A stretch of DNA of 64,000 nucleotides, taken from assembly GCA_028707125.1 (NCBI GenBank), contig JAQTUX010000001.1, positions 1,176,023 through 1,240,022 of the forward strand, read 5' to 3'. Below, in pieces: positions 13,935-23,863 of this stretch. Position numbers and translations under genes: made by a program. Position 1 is the stretch's first letter; each line of letters opens with the position of its first letter. The notes beneath the pieces were generated by a model, which saw nothing but the letters and a program-made list of their open reading frames with translations, was not told the DNA's origin and made no database searches. This stretch comes from Candidatus Omnitrophota bacterium. GTDB lineage: Bacteria; Omnitrophota; Gorgyraeia; Gygaellales; JAQTUX01.

Positions 13935-16900
13935 TTAGTTTGGATTAGGATAGGCATCTATAACTCTATTTTCTCCATGTATTTGGAATTGAGGGGCGCC
14001 TCCTCCTGTATTAGGCAATCTAAATACAGCATTATTCGGTGCTAACACATCAACAAACCACTCTCCAACACCGGCGCGTGGTTGACTTACAAACCTCCTA
14101 AACTCGGCTGGATTCAGTCTCATCGCCATTTTTCCTGTAGCTGGATCGATAGCATTGTGGAGCGTAACATAAGAATCAGGGTTCAATCCCCAAGGAGATT
14201 TTCTAATAAGCGCCGCTGATACCTTATCGGTCCCATGCAAATATCTCCCCCAACCATACCTCTTTGTGCTGCGCGCTGTTGAAGCAGTTGCCTCTGCTGC
14301 TAAGCCAGCTTGGGGGATAGCTCCTGCGCCAGCGCCAACAGGTGGGGATACAATTGGCGGTAAGACACCTTGACTTACAAAATGATCTACGGATAATCCG
14401 TGCGCAAAAGTCTGATAGCCGCCTAAATAGGAACCCTCAATTAAACCGCCGGTTATCGCACCTATGCCAAAGCCGATACCACCGGCTTTCATTGCATCAC
14501 CAAAGCTTCCACCTGAACCCAATGTCTCACCGAAGGCACCGCCAAAACCCGCGGTTCCCATCTCAGCGGCGCCGATGAGGAAACCACCGCCAAAGGTATA
14601 AGTTGATTCGCCAAGGCCTTTCGCTATGCCGGTGGCCCAACCAACACCCGCCATCCCGCCTAAGATACCGCCTGCTAACCCACCTGCAAAACCACCCCAG
14701 TTCCCGGTGTTGACCGCATTACCGAAGGAATTAAACAAATTAAACAGCTGGAAGCCAAACATCATGTTGCCGGTAAGGAGAGTACCAAGGATTCCAGCTA
14801 TGATACCGAAAAACTTACCGAAGTGCTTCTTAAACCACCCATGACCTGTCGGATCAACCAGGTTGATCGGATTGTTATTGCAATAGGAGTAGCGGTTGAG
14901 GGTTTGCGGATTGTAGGAATCCTGGACTATGGTATCCGCTTGGGTGAAGCGGCCGATGGTTGGGTCGTAGTAGCGGGCGCCGTAGTAATACAACCCGCTC
15001 TGGTCGAGCTCTTTGCCGTTGTAGTAGCGGTTAGCGGCGACTGATCTGTCGTCAGGGGTTGGCGAGCCGGAAACAAACTCTCCATACGGTGCGTAGTGGG
15101 CCTCCTGGACAATCGCACCGCTGTTATTGGTGATGACGCTGGAGGAGCCGAGGTGATCGCTATGGAAATATGAAATTACTTCGTTGGTACCTTCAATATT
15201 ATCTTGCAGTGGTGAGCTAGTTATTGTGCAGATACGGTTGCTTCCCAAAAAGATATGTTTAGTACGTTTCGTCAATAAAGCCGCTGAAATAGCCCTAACA
15301 ATGGAATTATCACCATTGCCTGAACCTGTGGTAATCTCATATAGAGAACCAACATATTTGGTAGCTATGTCCCCTGCTGTCTTCTTCACCCTTCCGCCGT
15401 CGCCGTCGTAGGCGTAAGAAGCGAGGGTCTCCAGCGTAGAAACCGGCTGGCTGGTAACAGTAAGGGCGGCGCCGTTTGAAGAGGTAACGTAGACATAATA
15501 GTTTCTGTTAACTTCCAGTGCCTCAAAGTCATTGAATTTCGCGATACCCACGTAGTGCTCGTAGCTTTGCGTGCTGGTATTGTAGCGGGAGATCTGGTCA
15601 AATTCTCCTTTTATCGGCGCGAAGATCTGGTCTATACGGCTGTCTTCCGGCAGACGCGGGAAGAAAATGAGGTTCCAGCCCTGATGCAGCTCATAGGTGT
15701 CTATCCCGTCGTCAAACGCTCCTCTCTCTATACAGGTGAGCCGGTTCTCTATGTCATAGATGAAGTTCTGGCCTGCCTTGACCGTCATGTTGCCGTTGGC
15801 GTCGTATTCAAACTCCGTGCCGTCGGAAAGCGCCCTTACCGCGTGGGGCTTGTTGCGGCTGTCGTAGGTGAATGTCAGGCCGTCTTTTTCAATGATGTTG
15901 CCTATGGAATCGTAATCATAGGACTTTACGCCGTAGGCGCCTTGCGCCTGCGTGAGCCGGCCCAGGTCATCATAGGTAAAGGACTGATCAAAAGAGCGGT
16001 TCTTGTTGTCGGTTATGTTGCTTATATTGCCGTCGTTGTAGAAATCATAATGCAAACTTTGGAGCGTGCCGGCGCTGGACTCTGTTGATATATCTGAAAG
16101 CCGCAGCATATTGTCGTAGGCGTAATCGGTAACCGCGCCGTTACCATAGGTAATGCTCTTGATCTGGCCTGTAGAGTGATAAATGACATTCTGGACAATG
16201 GTTCCCTGGGGGATGTTAGAAACTGACGTTGTATCTTCCGCAATGCGCTCCTGGCCGGGCGGGGTAAAGTTTGAGTTCCAGCGGGCAATGCCTTTTGAGA
16301 CGCGGAATTCATCAAGCCGGCCGTCAAGGTGATGCTTGCCTTCCATATCCACGCTGATCTTTAGCGGCGCGTTGGAATCGGGCATTGTCCCAAAAGGACT
16401 ATACGCCGTCACATTAAGCGCGGCTCCGTTCAGGAACATACGGCAGGCGCTCCCGTCCCTTACCACCGCGAAATGATACCAGGTATCAGTGGTGACGTTA
16501 AAACCGGAACCTACAAAGTCGCCCGCGTAAACCCCTTCGGACAGCGCGCTAAAGCCCGCGTTCCCTGCCGGCGGATTGAGAGTAATATACCAAAGGTTTT
16601 TGTAATCACTGTCGGTTTGCTGGGCGATCGTAACGGAGGACGCCATAGTATTAAACTTGACCCAGAAATCTATGGTGAAGTCACCGCTGCCAAAATTCCA
16701 GCCCTCGTTGTCGGTTATTGAAAGATAGCTTCCTTCCTTCCCGTCTAATAGAAGCGAGCCGCTGCCGAATCTCTGCTCCTGGGTATCTATATAGGCGTTG
16801 CCAGAGAAGGCCACCGGATTACCCAGGTCGTCAAAGGTAAATGTGTCGCCCTGGCTGCCGTCAAATCCCAGCTGCAGCCGCGTATAGCTGTCGGGATTGG

Positions 16901-19900
16901 CGTATGTATCAGGCAGAGACGCGACATCGGGCGGCTGTCCGGGATTTATATTACGGTTACCGGCTTCGGAGCCGTTCCCGGTAACGTGCACGGCTCCCTG
17001 CGGGCCGTAGGCATACCATACGCGCGATGAATCGGGATAGATCACTGAAGTAAGCCGGTCAAGCGGGTCGTAGGCGCGTTCAACCGTATACGAAACGCCG
17101 TCTATTGACTTGAGCGACTTGACTTCCCTGCCCAGGTTGTCATAGAAGAAATCAGTTGAGCCGGATGGATAGGTCACGCGGGAAAGCCGGCCGATGCAAT
17201 TTTGTTTGGAAGAATCATCGTAGGCGTACGCCGCTAATATTGTTGAGTCGGTATATTTTCTGGTCAGGCGGTTCAGGGCATCGTAGTCAAATCTTAACAC
17301 CTGGCCTTTCGCGTCGGTCTGATTCATAAGGTTGCCGGCCGCGTCATATTCATAACGCCACTCCCCCATATCCGGGTCGTTCATATAGAGTTTTCTGCCG
17401 AGGGAGTCGTAGGTTATTCGCGTGGTATTGCCTTGATCATCAACAATCCCGGTTAAGTTACCCAGTGGATCATAAACATACCTGGTGGTGTATTGCGCGC
17501 CTTCATTAAATTCCCGCGCCTGGGCCACCCTGCCGAAGCTGTCGGATACAGTGGTCTTATAACGGCCTGCCTCATCGGTCACGGTCACCTCTAAGCCGTT
17601 ATACGCGGTTGATACGTACGTCCCATCGGGATTGGTAACCCGGCTTATTCTGCCCGCGGGGTCATAGTCATAGACGACCTTGGTGATATCGGAGATGACG
17701 TCTCTGTTAAGCTGGGCGCTGGAGCGGACATAGTAGGGCCGGTATTTCTCTTTGGCTCTGCCTGCCGCGTCGTAAACCACCCTGCCTGAAACCACCTGTT
17801 TGCCTGATTCGTTCGCCGGCGACTTCTCCTGCATCAGGCGGCCCAGGCCGTCAAAAAATGAGTAAGAGTGATAATAGCCGGCCGGTTGAGAAGAATATTT
17901 TACCTTCTTTATGACCTTGACCGGGCTGGTGTCCAGCCGGTATTCATAAGAAACTGCGGGATACTCCTCGGTATCATTTGGGCCGACTACCTTCCAGAGC
18001 CGGCCGAGCTTATCGTAGATGTTCCTGGTCGTCTGGCCGTTGGGGTCGGTGGTGGACTTTACCTGGCCGAACAGGCCAAAGCCGAAACCGTTACTTTCAT
18101 TTACGCCGTAGTATTCGGTCTTAACTGTGTGGCCCAGGGCATTACGCACCTCAACCGGAAAGGCGCGGTAGGTGTTATCATAAATAGTAGTGGTGACATT
18201 CCCCTTAGGGTCGGTCGTCTTTACAAGGTTGCCGTAATCGGCATAGAGCGGATCTGATGAAGACAGGCCATTATCATACGTATAGCCCGAAGTGTATAAT
18301 GTATCGCTGTTTGTCAGGGGGTTGTGGCAGGTGACCGCCTCGGATGACGGCTGGCCGTTAGAATTGTACGCGACGGATTTCCTGTTCCAGGTAGTGTCAT
18401 CTGAAATTACATTTACCTCGTGCGGCAAGCCAACTATCCATCTGTCCCGCCTGGAATTGTCAAATATCGTCAGCGTTATCCTGTCATCCGAGCCAATAGA
18501 CAGGTCGCCCAATTCAGTAACCTGCGCGCGGGAAACCAGTCCGTTCTCAAGCGCGATCGCCGTGGTAGAAGCGGTATTAACCAGAGAAGATCCCGCGCCG
18601 TCATATATATAGGTATCCTGGCGCGCCGCGTAAGGCAGATAGCTTCTGCCTGCTACAGCATCGGCCTCATTAACATCGCCGCCTGAAGAGACGTCTTTTA
18701 TCCGCCATTGTGTCAGCTGACGGGAATAGATGTTGCCTGAAGGGTCCTTTGTCAGCGCCTCTTTGGCCCTGCCTTTTAATATTTCTCCCTGCTCAAAGTA
18801 TGTTTCTGTGTAATTGCCTTCCGCGTCGGTCGTCTTAACGTAACCGAAGCCGCGGAAGTCCTTATCCGGGATATCGTAAAGCCCGCCCGCGTAGAAATAG
18901 GACGTCCTGTAAGAACTCCCCTGGCCGTCCGAAACCAAACTCGCCGTAAGCACAGGAAGCGTAAACGGCAGATCGGTCTGCTCATCGCCGCCCTTATTGT
19001 CAAACCGCGAAGAAGCCCCGTATTCAAGGTCTAAAGATCCGCCCAAACCATTCTCTACCTTGCGAAGCAGATCAGGAAACTCTCCCTGTGACAGCGCCAG
19101 CTCTAAATTACCCGAAGCGCCGTAGGCGAAGAAGTCGGTCAGGCCGTCGCCGTTATAATCCGCCGACTGGATCTGCGATGTGGGATCGCTGAAAATAACA
19201 TAGAGGTTTACTTCCTTTATATCGCCAAAACACAGCCCTTTTGACGGCTTATAAAACATCCTGCCGGTAGAATAATCATAATAGCCGATATCGGTCAGCC
19301 CGTCTGAATTAAAGTCGGAGACCACAAAGTTTTTCTTCGCGCCGAATCCGGAAACAACTTCCAGATCCCTGAACTGCGAATCCAACTGGCCGGTATTCAG
19401 GGCTATCTGCCAGTTTCCGCTGTCATAATTAAAGGAACCGATATCTGCCAGGCCGTCGGCGTTAAAGTCGCCTGTAAAGGGAATATCGTTCTCGCCTCCC
19501 GCCTCGCGCTCAGTAGGAAGTATCTCCAGGCCGCCGCCTATATAAACGGCGTATTTAGAATAAAGCTTGCCTCCCGACTTATAGAAAACGCAGACATCCG
19601 TCAGTCCGTCGGCGTTAAAGTCGCCTGTGCCGTATTGCCAATCCCTATCCATCCCCGAAAGCCGCACCCCCGCGTCAACGAACTTCTTGCCGTCCGATAA
19701 GGCAAGCCTCATGCTGCCTCCGGTAGAACTGATGCCTGCGGCATCTGTCCTGCCGTCGCCGTTAAAGTCGCCTAAAAGAAGTCTGCCGTCTTTGGCAAAG
19801 TCCTCAATCCACGCCTCTTTGGGAAGGAATGCCGTGCCGTTGGATAATGACACCATCACCTTGCCGGAAGAAGGGATGAACGTACCCGCGTCTGCCAGGC

Positions 19901-21497
19901 CGTCGGCGTTAAAATCGCAGGAGAGCTGAGGCAGGATTACCTGCGTAGAATTCATCAGATCAACGTTATCCGCAAGGGCGTAATTCAGGTCGCAATTAAT
20001 ACTTTCGTGTTGATTATACGCGGTGATCTCAATAAGGTTATAGCCCTCTTTTAAATGCCACGGCTCGCCGGCAACGCTGCGAGAATAGTCGCCGTTCAGC
20101 CAGACCGCGTCAATACCCCTGAGCGGCACGTTAAGTGTCTTTGGCTGCTTTACGTAGACATAAGTCCAGAACCAATTAGCCGCATCCTGCGAACTGGAGA
20201 AATGGAGGTTTCCGTTGGACTCAATACTCCAGCTTCCGTTTGACCAGCTGCCGGAAGATTTGACATATGGCCCCTCTACCCACTTTACACCAAATACCGG
20301 CTCAAAGGCAGGCCCGGGCACAGGCCCAAAATTGTCGTGGCCATAGTCAAATCCACCGTCAAAGCGGCAGTTCCAGAGGTTGTCGCCTTTCGTGGGATCG
20401 TCAGTAATGATGGAAACGCTATATATGGGCTCGGGATTATCCTGATAAGTAAAGGTAAGCGCGGGCATGGCGGTTGTGCCGTCGGAGCCGTATTCTGTGA
20501 CTGTCCTTAACAGCGAACGGCCGGTCTTTTTGCTATATTTGTAGCCAAAGACATACTTACGGATCAACCCTGTGTTGGAGTAAACGTTCACGGCCTTTAA
20601 GCGCCGCCTGGTCTCTATCTTGAACCCGCTGCGGTAGTTCTCGATGGGGTCTTCCCTTTCTTCTGTCTCAACCTCTGCCTCAACCCGCAAGCTCAGCCCC
20701 TGGCTGGCGTCTCCATAACCGCCGCGGTCTGTTCCCGGCTTACCGGTATACCTGACCTCAAAGCTTCCGTTTTCAAGGTATTTGATAAACAGGTAATTTC
20801 CGTTTATGTCTTTGATCTCGCTTAAGCGCCACCTGAAGACATCAGTGCCTTCGTATTCGCGTGAACGATCGCTCAATACGCTGTCTAAACCGAAATAATA
20901 GGTATTGCCCTGCTTGTCCCTGGCGCTCCAAGATGTCCCGTCAAAGGCGAACTTCATAAAATCGCCCTCTATTCTCGAACGGTATTCGTTGGCGCCCACG
21001 GATACTAATTCCGAAGCTGACCCGCCCAAAGAACAGATAAACGTATCTGTAGAGTCATACTTGGGGACGCCTTTCTTAGTAGAGCGCTCAATGCAGCCCA
21101 TATCCATTCTCCAGCCCACGCCCAGCAGATCATTGCCTGATGAAGCGGAATAGCTTAATGCCAAATTGGGCTGGATACCCTTCCTTCCGGCAGGGGCATA
21201 TATAGGAAAAGAAATAACCGGTGAGCCGCTGTAGGGGTCAAGGTGGAAACTCTTGATCAGATTCTCCGGCATAGGCGCTGCGCCGGGAGCGTCTATGGAA
21301 AGAGGCCGCGCCTGTGAACCGGAAGACGAAATGTTTTCGCCGCTGCCGTAGCCCATAAGTTCCTCTGTGGTCACGGGAGACGGCGCAGCGGAAGCAGGCG
21401 CCTCATTCGCGTACGCGGCATCGCGCAAGCAAAACACAAACAGATGCGCTACTATCAGTACCAGTGAAATGGGCTTAAAGATCAACGGTTTCTTCAT
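13935..21497 (-). CDS. Giant secreted SpvB/TcdB-type RHS repeat protein with polymorphic C-terminus
   Basis: 2520 residues. Order: Sec signal peptide (1 to about 31); SpvB N-terminal domain (about 65-350; SGSPVISFPIYAPAGRKGI, GVGWRMDMGCIERST); six FG-GAP/VCBS-like repeats of the DFNADGLTD type; a TcdB-middle-like segment; and a long series of YD/RHS repeats. The RHS part is interrupted by a LamG-like domain (about 1530-1750) and a GWNLIFFP domain (about 1932-2015). The RHS core is at about 2107-2217 (YFHSDHLGSSS, YYYGARYYDPTIGRFTQAD, NPINLVDPTGHG). A glycine-zipper stretch follows, then a distinct tip of about 108 residues starting RYGWGRYLHGTDKV. RHS cores form a shell that encloses and self-cleaves a C-terminal toxin. 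The tip could be an ADP-ribosyl-transferase-like or other toxin, but this is unresolved. It starts 3 bp after the preceding gene. Confidence 0.9.
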   Translation of the reverse strand: MKKPLIFKPISLVLIVAHLFVFCLRDAAYANEAPASAAPSPVTTEELMGYGSGENISSSGSQARPLSIDAPGAAPMPENLIKSFHLDPYSGSPVISFPIYAPAGRKGIQPNLALSYSASSGNDLLGVGWRMDMGCIERSTKKGVPKYDSTDTFICSLGGSASELVSVGANEYRSRIEGDFMKFAFDGTSWSARDKQGNTYYFGLDSVLSDRSREYEGTDVFRWRLSEIKDINGNYLFIKYLENGSFEVRYTGKPGTDRGGYGDASQGLSLRVEAEVETEEREDPIENYRSGFKIETRRRLKAVNVYSNTGLIRKYVFGYKYSKKTGRSLLRTVTEYGSDGTTAMPALTFTYQDNPEPIYSVSIITDDPTKGDNLWNCRFDGGFDYGHDNFGPVPGPAFEPVFGVKWVEGPYVKSSGSWSNGSWSIESNGNLHFSSSQDAANWFWTYVYVKQPKTLNVPLRGIDAVWLNGDYSRSVAGEPWHLKEGYNLIEITAYNQHESINCDLNYALADNVDLMNSTQVILPQLSCDFNADGLADAGTFIPSSGKVMVSLSNGTAFLPKEAWIEDFAKDGRLLLGDFNGDGRTDAAGISSTGGSMRLALSDGKKFVDAGVRLSGMDRDWQYGTGDFNADGLTDVCVFYKSGGKLYSKYAVYIGGGLEILPTEREAGGENDIPFTGDFNADGLADIGSFNYDSGNWQIALNTGQLDSQFRDLEVVSGFGAKKNFVVSDFNSDGLTDIGYYDYSTGRMFYKPSKGLCFGDIKEVNLYVIFSDPTSQIQSADYNGDGLTDFFAYGASGNLELALSQGEFPDLLRKVENGLGGSLDLEYGASSRFDNKGGDEQTDLPFTLPVLTASLVSDGQGSSYRTSYFYAGGLYDIPDKDFRGFGYVKTTDAEGNYTETYFEQGEILKGRAKEALTKDPSGNIYSRQLTQWRIKDVSSGGDVNEADAVAGRSYLPYAARQDTYIYDGAGSSLVNTASTTAIALENGLVSRAQVTELGDLSIGSDDRITLTIFDNSRRDRWIVGLPHEVNVISDDTTWNRKSVAYNSNGQPSSEAVTCHNPLTNSDTLYTSGYTYDNGLSSSDPLYADYGNLVKTTDPKGNVTTTIYDNTYRAFPVEVRNALGHTVKTEYYGVNESNGFGFGLFGQVKSTTDPNGQTTRNIYDKLGRLWKVVGPNDTEEYPAVSYEYRLDTSPVKVIKKVKYSSQPAGYYHSYSFFDGLGRLMQEKSPANESGKQVVSGRVVYDAAGRAKEKYRPYYVRSSAQLNRDVISDITKVVYDYDPAGRISRVTNPDGTYVSTAYNGLEVTVTDEAGRYKTTVSDSFGRVAQAREFNEGAQYTTRYVYDPLGNLTGIVDDQGNTTRITYDSLGRKLYMNDPDMGEWRYEYDAAGNLMNQTDAKGQVLRFDYDALNRLTRKYTDSTILAAYAYDDSSKQNCIGRLSRVTYPSGSTDFFYDNLGREVKSLKSIDGVSYTVERAYDPLDRLTSVIYPDSSRVWYAYGPQGAVHVTGNGSEAGNRNINPGQPPDVASLPDTYANPDSYTRLQLGFDGSQGDTFTFDDLGNPVAFSGNAYIDTQEQRFGSGSLLLDGKEGSYLSITDNEGWNFGSGDFTIDFWVKFNTMASSVTIAQQTDSDYKNLWYITLNPPAGNAGFSALSEGVYAGDFVGSGFNVTTDTWYHFAVVRDGSACRMFLNGAALNVTAYSPFGTMPDSNAPLKISVDMEGKHHLDGRLDEFRVSKGIARWNSNFTPPGQERIAEDTTSVSNIPQGTIVQNVIYHSTGQIKSITYGNGAVTDYAYDNMLRLSDISTESSAGTLQSLHYDFYNDGNISNITDNKNRSFDQSFTYDDLGRLTQAQGAYGVKSYDYDSIGNIIEKDGLTFTYDSRNKPHAVRALSDGTEFEYDANGNMTVKAGQNFIYDIENRLTCIERGAFDDGIDTYELHQGWNLIFFPRLPEDSRIDQIFAPIKGEFDQISRYNTSTQSYEHYVGIAKFNDFEALEVNRNYYVYVTSSNGAALTVTSQPVSTLETLASYAYDGDGGRVKKTAGDIATKYVGSLYEITTGSGNGDNSIVRAISAALLTKRTKHIFLGSNRICTITSSPLQDNIEGTNEVISYFHSDHLGSSSVITNNSGAIVQEAHYAPYGEFVSGSPTPDDRSVAANRYYNGKELDQSGLYYYGARYYDPTIGRFTQADTIVQDSYNPQTLNRYSYCNNNPINLVDPTGHGWFKKHFGKFFGIIAGILGTLLTGNMMFGFQLFNLFNSFGNAVNTGNWGGFAGGLAGGILGGMAGVGWATGIAKGLGESTYTFGGGFLIGAAEMGTAGFGGAFGETLGSGGSFGDAMKAGGIGFGIGAITGGLIEGSYLGGYQTFAHGLSVDHFVSQGVLPPIVSPPVGAGAGAIPQAGLAAEATASTARSTKRYGWGRYLHGTDKVSAALIRKSPWGLNPDSYVTLHNAIDPATGKMAMRLNPAEFRRFVSQPRAGVGEWFVDVLAPNNAVFRLPNTGGGAPQFQIHGENRVIDAYPNPN

Positions 21498-21500
21498 ATC

Positions 21501-23765
21501 TTATTCGGGATCAGGTGGATTCCGTACAATATAGATATCCGACTCCTTTGATGCCTCTCCTGAGGAGCTGCGCGCGGTAACGCCCAGCGTATGCCGGCCG
21601 ATATCCGCCGCAGAAGTACGCCATTCAAAATCATTGTCGCCTGAGAAATCCTGGACAACTTCATCGTCTATGGAGAAACGGAAGCTGAATACGCCGAAGA
21701 CAGAACCGGTTGCCGAGGAGGAAAGCGTTACGGCCTGCCCTTCCGTGAACTTAGCTGCGTCTTGCGGAATAAAGCTTATTGCGCCCGTATCGGGAACTGA
21801 GCCGCGCAAAGAGATCCGGTAGCTGCCCGTATCATTATAACCATCATCGTAAACATACAGAAAATACCTGCCTTCAGCCGCTGTCAAAGATGAACCCTCT
21901 GTATAGCTGACAGCGCCGCCGCGCTCGTTATACAGGATAAACGCCGGGTTAAAGCCGCCGCCCTGAGAAATGCTTGATACCTCAAATGAAATGACCTGCC
22001 CGGGGTTAAGGCCGCTGATAACGTAAGAATCCATCTCGCCTGCCAGAGATATGGCTGCCTCGGTATCCCCTGCCGACACCTCACTTGTATTCCCGGGGCT
22101 GTTGAGCCGCTGAAGGGTAAACCCCGCTCCGGCAGGTATACCTAATATATATTGGCCGTCTGAGCCGGCTGTGAATGTTCCGACAGAAGGGCTGATGCTG
22201 TTTGCCAGAGGGCCGTAAATTTCCGCGGAAGATGCCGACGCTATGAGGAATCTATCGCCCGAAGAGGCGTTAAAGCTGTAATAGGAAGCGGCGCCGGACG
22301 CGACCGCCCTGCCTAAGTCGATCTGCGGGGTGAGCGATATTTCCGCCGTGCCCTTCAAGGAGTAATCCTGCCTGTCAATACTGTCGGTAACGGAAAGATA
22401 TACGTTTCTCCTGCCTGCGTATTGCTGCTTGAATATCAATCTCCAGCTTATGATCAGCCTCTTGCCGTCGCCCTCTACGCGCGCGCCTGTCCCGGCACAG
22501 AGCACTTTCACATAATCGTTCTCCAGTATATTATCCGAGCCGGCAGCGTAGCTTCCAAGCCACCTTGCCTGCCCTCCTATCCCGGAGATCTTAAGGATAT
22601 TGCTCTGGCGCTCGTAAGCCAGATAGAAGGCATTATCACCGTCTCCTATCTTAACATCTGTAATTATAATGTCCTCGGCTGTGTTTACGTCAAAAAAGGC
22701 GCTGCTCATAGTAACCGGGGTATCTGTAAACGGCCTTTCAGGTGAAAAACTTACCCCTTCAGCCAAAGACGGCGCATCGGTGTCGTCGGCCGGCTCTATG
22801 TTGATGCTGCCGGCTTCTGCCCAGCCGGAAAACGCTCCGGAATAAGTAGTAGTCGCCGCAAACAACTTCTTTACGCCGGTAAAACCGGGCTTGAAGACAA
22901 CGCGCCAGCTCACAAGCAGGTTCCCATTGTTTAAGCTGTATATAGCGCCGCCGTCTGCCAGAACAGCGCTAAACCTCGCGCGGGAATTCTCCACAGATAC
23001 GTTGCTGCCCAGAAAGCTGCTTCCGGCATCACTGCGCAGATACAGCTTATTCTCTAACCTGTCATAGTAGGCATTTACCGCGTTGGCATCCGAGGGATCG
23101 GAACCTATAAGAAAATGCGCTCTTCTTATCTGGGCCGCGCCGGTTGCCGTAGACCTGAACACATATTCCCTCCCTACGCTGATATCGCCGGAAGGGATAT
23201 ACAGGGACACCACAGGAGGAGGATCGGGTATGGTTATTTCGCCTTGCGGCGGCTTATACCAGCCCACAAATCTTCCCGGATCCCTGTCTGTTACTGCCAT
23301 ATAAATGGATTTCGCGCCTGCGAAGGCGCTTTTAAAGCTAAGCGACCACCGTACTATCAGGGTATTGGGGGTATTCTTGTCTATAGCCGTAGCCCGGCAA
23401 TCCAGGGTTACATAGCTGTTGGAAATGGTATTGTTTGAGCCGGGGGCATAGCCGGCAAGCCACTGGCCGTTATCTCCCACAAGAGAAAGACGGTTGTTTG
23501 TATTCCTGTAAACAAGCCGTATTGAGGCAGAACCATCTTTGATGAGGAATTCAGCGAAGCGAATATCGTTTACCCCATCCTCATCCTGATACGTAGCAGT
23601 AAAGGTATAGGCCCTGTCGATCTCAAATGTGCCCGAGGATGGAGTTACAGAGACGTTCACGGGCGAAGCGGCAAAGGCAGGACAGAGAAAAAATAAAGAC
23701 AGGAATACACAGATCATTCCTGTCTTATAATTACAAATCATGGGCCTTTTTGTCTTGTTAACCAA
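21501..23765 (-). CDS. Secreted repeat protein with three Ig-like repeats and PPC-like domains
   Basis: 754 residues from a TTG start supported by GGAG 7 nt upstream; an ATG eight codons later has only a poorly spaced AAGG. A signal peptide ends near AFAASP. Three related units of about 140 residues follow (about 37-180, 181-325, 335-480), each with a strand close to LIVRWSLSFKSAFAGAKSIY (compare LIISWRLIFKQQYAGRRNVY). Next come two segments resembling pre-peptidase C-terminal domains (GYNDTGSYRISLRG) and a C-terminal Ig-like domain (GRHTLGVTARSSSGEA). It should be extracellular or surface attached. As the first gene of the operon with the RHS protein, it may help to display or anchor it (inference). 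No enzyme motif is seen. Confidence 0.8.
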   Translation of the reverse strand: MVNKTKRPMICNYKTGMICVFLSLFFLCPAFAASPVNVSVTPSSGTFEIDRAYTFTATYQDEDGVNDIRFAEFLIKDGSASIRLVYRNTNNRLSLVGDNGQWLAGYAPGSNNTISNSYVTLDCRATAIDKNTPNTLIVRWSLSFKSAFAGAKSIYMAVTDRDPGRFVGWYKPPQGEITIPDPPPVVSLYIPSGDISVGREYVFRSTATGAAQIRRAHFLIGSDPSDANAVNAYYDRLENKLYLRSDAGSSFLGSNVSVENSRARFSAVLADGGAIYSLNNGNLLVSWRVVFKPGFTGVKKLFAATTTYSGAFSGWAEAGSINIEPADDTDAPSLAEGVSFSPERPFTDTPVTMSSAFFDVNTAEDIIITDVKIGDGDNAFYLAYERQSNILKISGIGGQARWLGSYAAGSDNILENDYVKVLCAGTGARVEGDGKRLIISWRLIFKQQYAGRRNVYLSVTDSIDRQDYSLKGTAEISLTPQIDLGRAVASGAASYYSFNASSGDRFLIASASSAEIYGPLANSISPSVGTFTAGSDGQYILGIPAGAGFTLQRLNSPGNTSEVSAGDTEAAISLAGEMDSYVISGLNPGQVISFEVSSISQGGGFNPAFILYNERGGAVSYTEGSSLTAAEGRYFLYVYDDGYNDTGSYRISLRGSVPDTGAISFIPQDAAKFTEGQAVTLSSSATGSVFGVFSFRFSIDDEVVQDFSGDNDFEWRTSAADIGRHTLGVTARSSSGEASKESDIYIVRNPPDPE

Positions 23766-23772
23766 TGTAGAG

Positions 23773-23776
23773 CTCC
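23773..23776 (-). promoter_or_regulatory. Shine-Dalgarno that supports a TTG start
   Basis: GGAG on the minus strand with a 7-nt spacer to the TTG at 23765. It favours the longer signal peptide with a basic n-region over the internal ATG at 23741. Confidence 0.55.
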
Positions 23777-23814
23777 GCTTTCCCCGGGTTGACCCTAACC
23801 CTTATTTTAGTATA

Positions 23815-23842
23815 AGTATACCATACAAAAAGCAATTGTCAA
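23815..23842 (-). promoter_or_regulatory. Near-consensus promoter of the secreted repeat protein / RHS operon
   Basis: TTGACA (23842-23837), a 16-nt spacer and TATACT (23820-23815). The leader before the TTG start is roughly 45 nt and holds a small inverted repeat, GGGTT/AACCC (23786-23801). The promoter separates the metabolic operon from the secreted-protein operon. Confidence 0.8.
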
Positions 23843-23863
23843 GCACCTTATGCGAAAGGTTTT

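Noticed and set aside
23843-23863. Truncated E2 gene continuing past the lipoyl domain by frameshift
   Set aside because: After the TAA the sequence enters the promoter region and no E2 catalytic motif is found in any frame downstream.
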